Positions 47,581 to 56,538 of a stretch of DNA of 64,000 bases are shown here, piece by piece. This DNA is from Gammaproteobacteria bacterium (GTDB taxonomy: Bacteria > Pseudomonadota > Gammaproteobacteria > Pseudomonadales > Azotimanducaceae). The stretch is taken from positions 276,015 through 340,014 of the forward strand of contig DUBB01000014.1 in the NCBI GenBank assembly GCA_012960535.1, given 5' to 3'. Each line of letters begins with the position of its first letter. The stretch's first letter is position 1. The notes under the pieces are model-generated. The model ran no database searches and was not told the DNA's origin. It worked only from the letters and a program-made list of their open reading frames with translations. Both the position numbers and the translations under genes were made by a program.

Positions 47581-48381
47581 TCATGGCAGCGCCTGCTGCT
47601 TGAAGCGTCGGCCGTCCTCAACACGAAGGGCGGTTAGGTGCCGACCCCAGACACAGCCAGTATCCAGTCCTGCCAGATAGGGTCGCTGTACACATCCCAG
47701 AGCAGCCCAATGACCGAATAGAATTGTGATCTTGTGCAGCGATGGATTGCGGTAATCAAACCAGGGTTCAAATCCCTGCGGTGCCTGGGTTTTTTTCTGG
47801 TTCAGTTCGATTTCTCCGGGATGACGATAGAAGCGCATGCGGGTGAAAAAGTTGGTAATTAATCTCAATCTGGCAAAGCCAGTTAGATCGTTGTGCCAGA
47901 TACTAGGCTTATTACCGTACATCTCTTGTAAGAAACGACGGTAATTGTTGTTTGTGAGTTGATCAAAAACCTCTTCACTGCGTGCCATAACCGTTTCAAG
48001 GTCCCATATTCCGGGCATACCGGCATGAACGAGTAGCGTGCCGTAGTCTGGGTCGTATCTTACCAGAGGTTGCTTGCGCAACCAGTCAGTGAATGTGTCA
48101 AGCTCTTTATGTTCGAGTAAATCTGATAGGGTATCTCCTTTGAGCTGTTCTCTAATGCCGCTAGCAACAGCCAGGAAGTGAAGATCATGGTTGCCGAGCA
48201 CCACTTGAACGTTACTCTGATCCATTAAGAACTGTAGGGTTTCAACGTTATCAGGACCTCGATTGATGATATCTCCAGTAAGCCACAGGCTGTCTTTATT
48301 GCTGTCGTAGTGAACTTGCTCAAGCAGGGCTCTTAACTCTCGGTAACAGCCTTGTATATCTCCTAACGCAAAAACCGTCAT
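47581..48381 (-). CDS. apaH: Diadenosine tetraphosphatase (symmetrical)
   Basis: 266 aa metallophosphatase. GDIQGCYRELRALLEQ, LTGDIINRGPDN, VLGNHDLHFLAVASG, the long NFFTRMRFYR segment and LDTGCVWGRHLTALR. It cleaves Ap4A to two ADP. ATG 48381 overlaps the rsmA stop (ATGA) with GGAGAG upstream. The usual apaG between rsmA and apaH is absent. Confidence 0.96.
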   Translation of the reverse strand: MTVFALGDIQGCYRELRALLEQVHYDSNKDSLWLTGDIINRGPDNVETLQFLMDQSNVQVVLGNHDLHFLAVASGIREQLKGDTLSDLLEHKELDTFTDWLRKQPLVRYDPDYGTLLVHAGMPGIWDLETVMARSEEVFDQLTNNNYRRFLQEMYGNKPSIWHNDLTGFARLRLITNFFTRMRFYRHPGEIELNQKKTQAPQGFEPWFDYRNPSLHKITILFGHWAALGCVQRPYLAGLDTGCVWGRHLTALRVEDGRRFKQQALP

Positions 48382-49145
48382 TGATCTCTCCGCGAAACGA
48401 AATTCGCACAATCGGTATAATTTTCGACACTTAAATTTTCTGCTCGAAGCTTTGGATCCAGGTCAATGCTGCGTAGTTCATCAGCATTGAGACAGCCACC
48501 CAGGGAGTTTCTGATAGTTTTTCTTCGCTGGCCGAAAGCCTGGATAAGGATCTTAGACAGCACCGCTAAATTTTCTGCTTTAGCTGGTTTTGTTTTATGA
48601 GGTTGGAGTCGGGCTACTGCTGATTCGACTTTAGGCCGGGGCGTAAAGGCTGAAGCAGGCACAGTCATGAGCTTTTCTATCTGGCAGTAGTACTGAGTCA
48701 TGACTGAGAGTCTGCCATAGACTCTGCTACCCGGGGCGGCAACCATACGGTCAACTACCTCAGCTTGCAGCATCAATGTCATGTCGGTTAATCGTTCAGA
48801 ATACTCGAACAACCTGAAAAGCAAAGGCGTCGATATATTGTAGGGGAGGTTGCCCACGACTCGCAGGGGGGCGGGTAAATCGTCTATGGGGTAGTCGAGG
48901 ATGTCGGCATTGATGATGTTCACTGCCGATGGCAATTGTTTTTTCAGAAGCGGTATTAGGTCGCGATCGATTTCAATGACGATCAGGTTTGCGGTTCTTT
49001 CCGCTAAAAGTTGGGTCAGTGAACCTGTACCGGGGCCAATTTCAAGTATGGTTTCATTTTGCCTCGGCGCTACGGCTGAGATGATGTCCTCGATGACACG
49101 GGAACTGTGTAGAAAATTTTGGCCGAAACGCTTTTTAGCGCTCAT
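48378..49145 (-). CDS. rsmA: 16S rRNA dimethyladenosine transferase
   Basis: 255 aa. RFGQNFLHSSRVIEDI, SAM motif EIGPGTGSLTQLL, catalytic NLPYNIS, and C-terminal FGQRRKTIRNSL. It dimethylates A1518/A1519 of 16S rRNA. It overlaps both neighbours by 4 bases. Confidence 0.97.
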   Translation of the reverse strand: MSAKKRFGQNFLHSSRVIEDIISAVAPRQNETILEIGPGTGSLTQLLAERTANLIVIEIDRDLIPLLKKQLPSAVNIINADILDYPIDDLPAPLRVVGNLPYNISTPLLFRLFEYSERLTDMTLMLQAEVVDRMVAAPGSRVYGRLSVMTQYYCQIEKLMTVPASAFTPRPKVESAVARLQPHKTKPAKAENLAVLSKILIQAFGQRRKTIRNSLGGCLNADELRSIDLDPKLRAENLSVENYTDCANFVSRRDQ

Positions 49146-50146
49146 GATTGATTTGTATTGGCGGATTCGGACATGCGGTCAGCCATAGAGATCGCTGCTA
49201 GCAGGCTACCGTAATCTGCTTCACCGGTACCAGCCAGGTCCAGAGCAGTGCCATGATCTACCGACGTTCTTATGATAGGCAGGCCCAGAGTGATATTGAC
49301 GGCTGAGCCAAAGCTTTGATGTTTCAGAACGGGTAACCCCTGATCGTGATACATGGCGACTACCGCATCAGCCTTTGATAGCTGTTTTTGCGTGAATGCG
49401 GTATCCGCAGGCAGAGGTCCTATCAGGTTATGTCCCTTTATTCTCAGGTGCGCCAGAGCAGGTTGAATAACTTCTATCTCTTCTGTGCCCAGGTACCCTT
49501 GTTCGCCTGCATGAGGGTTCAGTCCGCATACCAATAGGGTGGGTTGTTGTATACCGAAGTGCTCTTGTAGACTCCTGGATAACAGGGTGATTGTTTCTGT
49601 GATGTTTTTAAATGTGATAGCAGCGGGTACTTCAGCCAGGGGTAAATGAGTGGTGACCAGAGCAACCCGCAGTGAGTCACTGGCCAGCATCATGACCACT
49701 TTGTTTGTGCCGGTTTCCTGGGCCAACCATTGGGTGTGCCCGGTAAAGGCAATACCCGCTTGATTGATGACTGCTTTATTGATAGGTCCTGTGACCAGGC
49801 CACGACAGGTTCCTGTCTGGCATGCAGCTACGCTTTGTCTGAGAGCCTGCAGGAGAAAAGGGCCGGCTCTGGCGTCCACGCGGCCAGGTACTGGTGTGTA
49901 AGACAGGCTGACTGGCTGAATATTCATGGCGTCAGGATTATAAACTGTCGATTTTGACATGACTGCGACTGGCATGTCTGATCCTAACAGTCGAGAACGT
50001 TCCAGAATCAGGTCAGGATCAGTGAAGTAGATGCGTCTGGGTAGGGGCCCCAGATCATTCTCTGCTGCGATGCAGATATCCGGACCGATACCTGCCGGTT
50101 CGCCTGGTGAGATGGCAAGCGGTAAGCTAGATTCGGATCTCGACAA
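49142..50146 (-). CDS. pdxA: 4-hydroxythreonine-4-phosphate dehydrogenase
   Basis: 334 aa. ISPGEPAGIGPDI, GPINKAVINQAGIAFTGHTQWLA (split), CGLNPHAGEQGYLGTEE, and AMYHDQGLPVLKHQSFG with metal-binding histidines. Pyridoxal phosphate synthesis. It overlaps surA by 20 bases and rsmA by 4. Confidence 0.97.
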   Translation of the reverse strand: MSRSESSLPLAISPGEPAGIGPDICIAAENDLGPLPRRIYFTDPDLILERSRLLGSDMPVAVMSKSTVYNPDAMNIQPVSLSYTPVPGRVDARAGPFLLQALRQSVAACQTGTCRGLVTGPINKAVINQAGIAFTGHTQWLAQETGTNKVVMMLASDSLRVALVTTHLPLAEVPAAITFKNITETITLLSRSLQEHFGIQQPTLLVCGLNPHAGEQGYLGTEEIEVIQPALAHLRIKGHNLIGPLPADTAFTQKQLSKADAVVAMYHDQGLPVLKHQSFGSAVNITLGLPIIRTSVDHGTALDLAGTGEADYGSLLAAISMADRMSESANTNQS

Positions 50147-51407
50147 AAGCGTCTTCCCTCATTTCTCTTATCCAGGTTTCCATTTCCTCATCGATCATCT
50201 GGCTGCGCAGATAATTTTCAGCTTGGTTACGCAGAAATTCTTCGCTGAAGTCCTCGGTTCTACGGCCGATTACCTGTAGGAAATGATAGCCGAATGCTGT
50301 TTCAAAAACTTTGCTGACGTTGTTGATTTCTGATGCATTCACGGTTTCTTCAAAAGCGCCGACAAATTCACCTGCTCTGCTCCATCCCAGGTCACCGCCG
50401 TTCAAAGCAGAGCCGGGATCGTCAGAGTATAATCTCGCCACTTCGCCAAACTCTCGTCCATCCAGAATTTCGTCGCGCAAACTCATAGCCAGTTCTTTGG
50501 CTTCTTCAAGGTTTCGAATTTCGGTGGATTTAATCAGCACATGGCGCACTTTTGTCTGGTCAATCAAGCCGTTGGCTTTTGCTCCGCGACTCTCCTCCAG
50601 TTTTATGATGTGGAATCCGCTGCCACTTTGAATGGGACCTTGGACTTCACCTACTTTCATTGTCTCGGCGATATCGGCAAACATAGAGGGCAGTTGGGCG
50701 GGTTTACGCCAACCGAGATCGCCGCCTTTCAGGGCATTCTGACCTGCAGACCGCTCCATGGCGAGTGTCTGGAAATCAGTTCCAGCATGGACTTCCGCCA
50801 GTATGTCGGTTGCTTGTTTGCGGATTTTCCTAATGGTCTTTGAATCAGCATCTGAGGGCACGGCGACTAGAATGTGGGCAAATCTGTATTCGTTCGCGGT
50901 AATCGAGGCGCCCAGTTCTGAACTGAGAAAATTGTTTATGGACTGATCTGTTATTTCAATTCGGCTTTGCATAATGCCCTGCTGGACCCGGCTAATCATA
51001 ATTTCCTTTTCTATCTGTTCTCGCATGGTGTTGTAGGAAATACCATCCTTGGCAAGGGCCTGGCTGAATTCCAGCAAAGTGAAATTATTTTGCGCGGCAA
51101 TACCATTCATGGCCTCATTTAATTCGCCATCACTGATTCGGATGCCTGCCCGCCTGGCCATTTGCATTTGCAGACTTTCAACAACCAGTCGTTCAATTAT
51201 CTGTTCCGTCAGGGTTGCCTCAGACGGCATTCTTGCAGGGTCGGTAAGCTGTGCCTTGATTGCTGTTTTTCTTGATTCAAGTTCGGACACCATGATGATC
51301 TCGTTATCGACGATCGCTGCTATCTTGTCTAGAACGATCGGTGCCGCGAGGCTCGGCCAAGTGAAGGTGACCAGAAGTAGTAGTAGCCCAGTGTTAAATA
51401 TGTTCAT
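50127..51407 (-). CDS. surA: Periplasmic chaperone and peptidyl-prolyl isomerase SurA
   Basis: About 426 aa. Signal peptide MNIFNTGLLLLLVTFTW to about residue 22, SurA N-domain (IVLDKIAAIVDNEIIM), and two parvulin domains each with GGDLGW (one GGDLGWRKPAQLP, one GGDLGWSRAGEFV). It assists outer-membrane protein folding, including LptD encoded just upstream. ATG 51407 is chosen because it starts the signal peptide. Confidence 0.96.
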   Translation of the reverse strand: MNIFNTGLLLLLVTFTWPSLAAPIVLDKIAAIVDNEIIMVSELESRKTAIKAQLTDPARMPSEATLTEQIIERLVVESLQMQMARRAGIRISDGELNEAMNGIAAQNNFTLLEFSQALAKDGISYNTMREQIEKEIMISRVQQGIMQSRIEITDQSINNFLSSELGASITANEYRFAHILVAVPSDADSKTIRKIRKQATDILAEVHAGTDFQTLAMERSAGQNALKGGDLGWRKPAQLPSMFADIAETMKVGEVQGPIQSGSGFHIIKLEESRGAKANGLIDQTKVRHVLIKSTEIRNLEEAKELAMSLRDEILDGREFGEVARLYSDDPGSALNGGDLGWSRAGEFVGAFEETVNASEINNVSKVFETAFGYHFLQVIGRRTEDFSEEFLRNQAENYLRSQMIDEEMETWIREMREDAFVEIRI

Positions 51408-51427
51408 TGTTATAAATGCCTTATCAG

Positions 51428-53839
51428 TCAATATTGGTCTGAAAAACCGGGGACCGTTCGGCCCAGTAGTTTTGCTAGATCGCTACCTATGTTACCCAGT
51501 CCTTTGAGTTGAAACTCAATGAAAATCCCGCTTCTTTTTCGAAGCGCCCTATACGCTTGCTGTGAATTTTCAGTACCCCTGAAAGTATCGATGAATTCTC
51601 TGTAGGCTAGTTTCGCATTCCAGCAGCAGCCATTGTATTCTACAGCAGCTACCGACTCTATGCTTTCCTGTCGATTCCAGTCATAGTTCCATAATCCCAC
51701 GATACGCCAGTGAGGCGATAGCGGCACAGCTATTGATGCATGACTTAGTCTCTTATTTTCTAATCTGGTGAGTTCAAGATAAGACACTGGAGCTCGTTCG
51801 ACAATGTGGAATAGATTTATCAGGTAAGCCTGAGGTGAGCGGAAGCTGAATCCAGCATAGCTTGAGACCATCCTATGGAGTTGAGTATCCCATTGAATTT
51901 TACCATCTAGTTTCATGTTCGGTCGAGGATGCCAGGATGCCTCCACAAACAGTGACGTCTCTTCCATGGATGCAATAGAGCTATTAAATTGCAGTGGCAG
52001 GTCATAGTGATAGAATGCCTGCCCTGCCTGGATCCTAAAGGCTTCAGAACCGTCGACTTGTCTTAACAGTCGACTGGTGAGCGCAACACTCACCTGTTCA
52101 CCGGGCAGCAGCGCATCAATTCCAGAAAATCGGTTCTTGCGGAACAGATTGTTGAAGGATGGATTGAGTTGGCCAGTGTCAAATAAATTGATCTTCCCGG
52201 GCGTGCTCCCGCCCTGATGCAGGATGAATAGTCTGGGTTCCAGCGTTTGCAGCCAATCAGATTGATTAAAACGAACATGTCTTTCAAAGTTGAGGCCGGA
52301 ATCAAGGTTGGCGGTAGGTGTTAGATGAGAACGGGTCTGTGGTTCGGTTGCCGCTCCGAAGTCGTTTCGGTAGCTGCGGTGATGCACCTGAATTTCAGTT
52401 TTTGCATACCCCCAGGATGTTGACAAAGGCCAGATGATTCCTGAAGTCAGCAGTTTTCGCTGGCTTTGCGGGTGATCGAATCCAGGTTCTGACTTAGTAC
52501 TGAATTCACTCAGCTGCGCTTCGCTGTAGAAGCGCAGTTTGCCGGTAGACGTTCTGTAAGCAAGGTTTAGTTCGGGTTGTCGTTCATACTGATTATCGAA
52601 TTCGGGTAGCAGGCTTTGAAAGCCTTCCATTGCAAGATTCGCGCTGAAATGATCTCCATGCCATCCGATCGAAGCTGATTGATTCAATGCCGTTTTGGCA
52701 CGAGGATAGGGATCATTAGCAAATAAAGTCTGAGACAAGTGATCGGCGCCGTTGACCAGGGAACTGTTGTGGTCTCGAAGGTAGTCCTGGTCGGACAATG
52801 CAGTGTAGTTAATGTTGGTAGCAAGGGATTGCCATTGCCCAGTGTGCTGACTCGATATTAGCCAGCGCTGCCCATCAGAAGAGGCTGTCTGGCTGGTCTT
52901 ATTTTGTTCCTGAGCAAGAAATTTATCGTGGCTGATATAGCCAATTTGCAATTCATTGTTAGTGGCGTTAGTTAAGTAGCGACTTTCGATCTGATGGAGT
53001 GTGCCGCGCTGAGCTATGTTGCTGTAGGTATAGCTTGCATCCAGGTTTGTCGCAATATTGAAGTAATAGGCGGCAGTCAGGTTTAAACCATTTGCACTGT
53101 CTTTGTTCAGTGAAGGTGGTAGTAATCCTGAGTGTCTTTTTGTATCAATGGGGAATTTAGCATAGGGCAGGTAGAATACTGGCACATCCTTAATTCTTAG
53201 TGTGACGTCTTTTGCTGTGGCCGTGCCGGATGCCATATCCAGATTGAGCGTTGACATTTGCATGAGCCAAAGGTCATCACCCGGGGCGCATTGGGTAAAA
53301 TTGCCATTGGCTATAGCGATTTTTGTGGGACTTTGTTTTTCCAGAGATTCTGCGCTGCCTCTGAAGCCGCTCTCTTGCAGAAGGAAACTTGCTGTATTGA
53401 CCCGACCTGTTCCATTGAAGAAATCACCGATGGCTGATTCTCCTCTGATTAACAGGCCTGGTTCCCTGATCATCACATGGCCCTGCAGATTCAGTTGATT
53501 GTCAACCAGGTTAATATCCGCTGCATCCGCGCCGATCAGGCGAGAAGCCGTGTGTATTTCAACATTGCCTTGTATGCTGGCAGAATTATCAAGAACGAGG
53601 GATGCATCATCCGCGCTGATGCTGATAGATGAATCCGTTGGTGTTGCCTTCGTCGATGAGCTATTGGCATCAAGATAGCTGCCTGAGCACTGGCCGCCAG
53701 ATGTATCTACGGTTCCATTTCCGGGTAGTTTGAGGGCCCTCCAATCGGTATCTGCAGCTGTTTGGGCAACTGAAGTCACGGGCCAGTAGAGCAGAAAAAG
53801 CAATACCGACCGAATTATTGGGCTAGCGGTGCTGGGCAT
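51428..53839 (-). CDS. lptD: LPS-assembly outer-membrane protein LptD
   Basis: 803 aa. Signal peptide to about residue 25, periplasmic beta-jellyroll (OstA) region around 70-200, then the C-terminal barrel domain with VPVFYLPYAKFPIDTKRHSGLL (split) and GCCWNAKLAYR near the end. It inserts LPS into the outer leaflet together with LptE. First gene of lptD-surA-pdxA-rsmA-apaH. Cysteines lie in the N-terminal region (C51) and the adjacent CC pair, consistent with the interdomain disulfides. Confidence 0.96.
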   Translation of the reverse strand: MPSTASPIIRSVLLFLLYWPVTSVAQTAADTDWRALKLPGNGTVDTSGGQCSGSYLDANSSSTKATPTDSSISISADDASLVLDNSASIQGNVEIHTASRLIGADAADINLVDNQLNLQGHVMIREPGLLIRGESAIGDFFNGTGRVNTASFLLQESGFRGSAESLEKQSPTKIAIANGNFTQCAPGDDLWLMQMSTLNLDMASGTATAKDVTLRIKDVPVFYLPYAKFPIDTKRHSGLLPPSLNKDSANGLNLTAAYYFNIATNLDASYTYSNIAQRGTLHQIESRYLTNATNNELQIGYISHDKFLAQEQNKTSQTASSDGQRWLISSQHTGQWQSLATNINYTALSDQDYLRDHNSSLVNGADHLSQTLFANDPYPRAKTALNQSASIGWHGDHFSANLAMEGFQSLLPEFDNQYERQPELNLAYRTSTGKLRFYSEAQLSEFSTKSEPGFDHPQSQRKLLTSGIIWPLSTSWGYAKTEIQVHHRSYRNDFGAATEPQTRSHLTPTANLDSGLNFERHVRFNQSDWLQTLEPRLFILHQGGSTPGKINLFDTGQLNPSFNNLFRKNRFSGIDALLPGEQVSVALTSRLLRQVDGSEAFRIQAGQAFYHYDLPLQFNSSIASMEETSLFVEASWHPRPNMKLDGKIQWDTQLHRMVSSYAGFSFRSPQAYLINLFHIVERAPVSYLELTRLENKRLSHASIAVPLSPHWRIVGLWNYDWNRQESIESVAAVEYNGCCWNAKLAYREFIDTFRGTENSQQAYRALRKRSGIFIEFQLKGLGNIGSDLAKLLGRTVPGFSDQY

Positions 53840-53852
53840 GGTGTCTTAAGTT

Positions 53853-53882
53853 TTGTTGAGTGGGCCTAGAATAAGCGATAAT
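53853..53882 (+). promoter_or_regulatory. Candidate promoter for amgK-murU
   Basis: TTGTTG (53853) and GATAAT (53877) with an 18-base spacer, in the 76-bp divergent gap between lptD and amgK. An overlapping TTGAGT gives a 15-base spacer. Confidence 0.3.
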
Positions 53883-53915
53883 CAGTGCTTTCTACAGTTA
53901 ATCAAGTGAAAACCT

Positions 53916-54926
53916 ATGGACAAGCGTCTTCACCAACTGACTGAGTGGGCTCATCGGTTTGTTTCCAACCAGGGGTATCTCGCAGGTTCCGGATTGCTCA
54001 TACCGGTCTCGGAAGATGCGAGTTTCCGTCGGTATTACCGCCTGGCTGGTTCGGATTGTGGCTGCGTGTTTGTGGATGCGCCACCGGCAAAGGAAGACCT
54101 GAAGTCCTTTATTAAGATTACTGAATTACTTAACCTGGGAAAAGTGCGGGTTGGCAAGGTCCGGGGGCAGGATTTGAAATCGGGTTTTCTGGCATTAGAA
54201 GACCTGGGTGATACATTGCTTCTTGAGGATCTGCATGCTGATAAACAGCGGGTTCGGGATAGGTTAAGTCAAGCTTCACAGGAAATTTTGAAGATGCAGT
54301 TGATAACCGGGTCACTCCCTTTGTACACGCGGCAGCTTCTGCGGGAAGAAATGGAATTGTTCCCGCACTGGTTGCTAACCATGCAATTGCAGCTAAAAAT
54401 ATCCACCCAATGGCAGAAACTGTTTTCCGGCGTGGTTGAAATGTTGATTGAAAACGCCCAGAACCAGCCGCAGACGTTTGTTCATCGAGATTTCCATTCA
54501 AGAAACATTATGTTAACTGAGCACAACGGCATGGCTGTTATTGACTATCAGGATGCCGTTATCGGGCCAATTACCTACGACTTGGTATCTTTGTTGAAAG
54601 ATTGTTATTTTCGTTTGGAACGGGCAGATGTTGTTTATCTGGTTGAAGCCAACTGGACATTGTTAAGAGACCGACACCCCGTGGGTCTCGGGTCTTTTCC
54701 TGAGTTTCTCAGATGGTTTGACCTCATGGGCCTGCAGAGGCACTTGAAATGTGCCGGTATATTTTGTCGTCTACATCTGCGCGATGGTAAACCTGGCTAT
54801 CTAGCTGACGTGCCTCTGGTGCTTGATTATATATTAGAGGTTTGCGAGCTTTATGAGCCTTTGAATGATTTTGGCACCTTCTTAAGAGACAATGTTATCT
54901 CGCAGGCCAGAGATAAACTTATATGA
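53916..54926 (+). CDS. amgK: Anomeric MurNAc/GlcNAc kinase, APH-like
   Basis: 336 aa aminoglycoside-phosphotransferase fold. FVHRDFHSRNIML is the catalytic loop and VIDYQDAVIGP the metal-binding Asp region. Located directly upstream of and overlapping murU (ATGA), as in Pseudomonas, where AmgK phosphorylates MurNAc at C1. It functions in cytosolic peptidoglycan sugar recycling that bypasses fosfomycin-sensitive synthesis. Confidence 0.92.
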   Translation: MDKRLHQLTEWAHRFVSNQGYLAGSGLLIPVSEDASFRRYYRLAGSDCGCVFVDAPPAKEDLKSFIKITELLNLGKVRVGKVRGQDLKSGFLALEDLGDTLLLEDLHADKQRVRDRLSQASQEILKMQLITGSLPLYTRQLLREEMELFPHWLLTMQLQLKISTQWQKLFSGVVEMLIENAQNQPQTFVHRDFHSRNIMLTEHNGMAVIDYQDAVIGPITYDLVSLLKDCYFRLERADVVYLVEANWTLLRDRHPVGLGSFPEFLRWFDLMGLQRHLKCAGIFCRLHLRDGKPGYLADVPLVLDYILEVCELYEPLNDFGTFLRDNVISQARDKLI

Positions 54927-55591
54927 ACGCCTTTCTTCTAGCAGCAGGGAAAGGATTGCGCATGAGACCGCTATCTGACCATCTACCCAAGCCTTTATTG
55001 CCAGTAGCCGGACAAACCCTGATTGAACGACACCTGTATAAATTGAGGGACAGCGGCTTCACAAGGGTGGTCGTCAATTTGCATTATTTGGGTGATCAAT
55101 TGCGTTCCGCGCTGGGTAATGGAGAGAGATATGACCTGGATATACAGTATTCTCACGAACAGACGTTGCTAGATACAGGCGGGGGGATAAGAGCAGGACT
55201 TGAGTTATTGGGTGGAAAAGCATTTGCAGTCATCAGTTCAGACATCTACTGTGATTTTCCTTTTGATGTGCTGAAAAAAATCGACCTCGGTCATTGTTTA
55301 GGGCACTTGATTCTTGTTCCAAACCCAGAACATCATCCGGCAGGTGATTTCTCGATAACTGATAATCTCATAGGTAATGGCGGTGAAAGGTATACTTTTT
55401 CGGGTATCAGTGTTCTACATCCCGAGTTATTGTCTGCGATAAGCAGCGGGGTTTTTCCGCTGCGGGACGTGCTGCGTTCAGCGGCAGCAGGAGGCAGACT
55501 GAGTGGGCAGCTATACCATGGAATCTGGTCGGATATAGGCACACCCTCTCGACTCAGGTCGCTGGAAAGCTTGTTACTCACACGAAGCTAG
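54923..55591 (+). CDS. murU: MurNAc-1-phosphate uridylyltransferase
   Basis: 222 aa nucleotidyltransferase. LAAGKGLRMRPLSDHLPKPLLPV carries the nucleotide signature (split around RMRPLS), VVNLHYLGDQL follows, and ISSDIYCDFPF contains the metal Asp. It makes UDP-MurNAc from MurNAc-1-P. The start overlaps the amgK stop by 4 bases. Confidence 0.93.
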   Translation: MNAFLLAAGKGLRMRPLSDHLPKPLLPVAGQTLIERHLYKLRDSGFTRVVVNLHYLGDQLRSALGNGERYDLDIQYSHEQTLLDTGGGIRAGLELLGGKAFAVISSDIYCDFPFDVLKKIDLGHCLGHLILVPNPEHHPAGDFSITDNLIGNGGERYTFSGISVLHPELLSAISSGVFPLRDVLRSAAAGGRLSGQLYHGIWSDIGTPSRLRSLESLLLTRS

Positions 55592-55644
55592 GTGTATGTG
55601 AAGCTATCCTGTAAACTTCGCCAGCCGCATTTGGAAACTTAATA

Positions 55645-56310
55645 ATGAAAACACCCTGGATAGCACCCTCGATTTTATCGGCAGACCTGGCTCGACTGGG
55701 CGAGGAAGTCACCCTTGTACTCGAAGCAGGCGCAGATCTTATTCATTTCGATGTGATGGATAATCATTATGTGCCCAACCTGACTTTTGGCCCCATGGTT
55801 TGTCGGGCTCTACGTGACTATGGTGTAACCGCGCTAGTTGATGTGCACCTGATGGTTAAGCCCGTAGATCATTTAATTGGTGAATTCGCCAATGCTGGCG
55901 CCAGCTATATCACTTTTCATCCTGAAGCCAGCGATCACGTTGACAGGTCGCTGGAACTTATCCGTTCGGCTGGGCTGAAATGTGGTCTGGTGTTGAATCC
56001 AGCCACTTCGATTCACTGTCTTGATCATGTGCTGGATAAACTGGATATGATTCTTATTATGTCGATTAATCCGGGATTTGGTGGTCAGACCTTTATTGAT
56101 ACAACGCACCATAAATTAAGGCTGGCCCGCGATCTGATTGATCACAGTGGCAGGGATATCCGTCTTGAAGTTGACGGTGGCGTTAAAATAGAGAACATCG
56201 CTGCCATAGCAGATTCGGGAGCAGATACTTTCGTGGCAGGATCGGCTGTTTTTGGTTCAAGTAATTACAGGGAAACACTGGACAAGATGCGCCAGCAACT
56301 GAGGGGTTAA
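55645..56310 (+). CDS. rpe: Ribulose-phosphate 3-epimerase
   Basis: 221 aa TIM barrel. [56 protein letters not shown] and [12 protein letters not shown] hold the catalytic Asp pair and metal histidines. Pentose phosphate pathway. In relatives gph (phosphoglycolate phosphatase) follows before trpE; it is absent here, where a 228-bp gap with no clear leader peptide stands instead. Confidence 0.97.
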   Translation: MKTPWIAPSILSADLARLGEEVTLVLEAGADLIHFDVMDNHYVPNLTFGPMVCRALRDYGVTALVDVHLMVKPVDHLIGEFANAGASYITFHPEASDHVDRSLELIRSAGLKCGLVLNPATSIHCLDHVLDKLDMILIMSINPGFGGQTFIDTTHHKLRLARDLIDHSGRDIRLEVDGGVKIENIAAIADSGADTFVAGSAVFGSSNYRETLDKMRQQLRG

Positions 56311-56538
56311 TGGTTTTCCCTGCCAATAGACGCGTCGTCTCCTATTGATTGACTTGTATGCACCAGCCAGCAAAGTGTTTCAAGCGGGTTCTGAGCCTTA
56401 AATTGGCTACAGGCCCATAACAAGATCAACAATGTGAGGGCTTGATGTCGATGACCAGGGAAGCTCCCTGTATTGTAATTCTCTTGCAACTGGCCAGACT
56501 GCAGGCTGAAATAGTGCCTAGTATTTAAGAAAAAATGA

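Noticed and set aside
47755..47790. T-loop-like ggttcaaatcc suggesting a tRNA
   Set aside because: It lies inside apaH coding sequence and no acceptor, D or anticodon arms fit around it.
56358..56420. Short ORF upstream of trpE as a trp leader peptide
   Set aside because: It has 20 codons but no tryptophan codons and no terminator/antiterminator pair follows.
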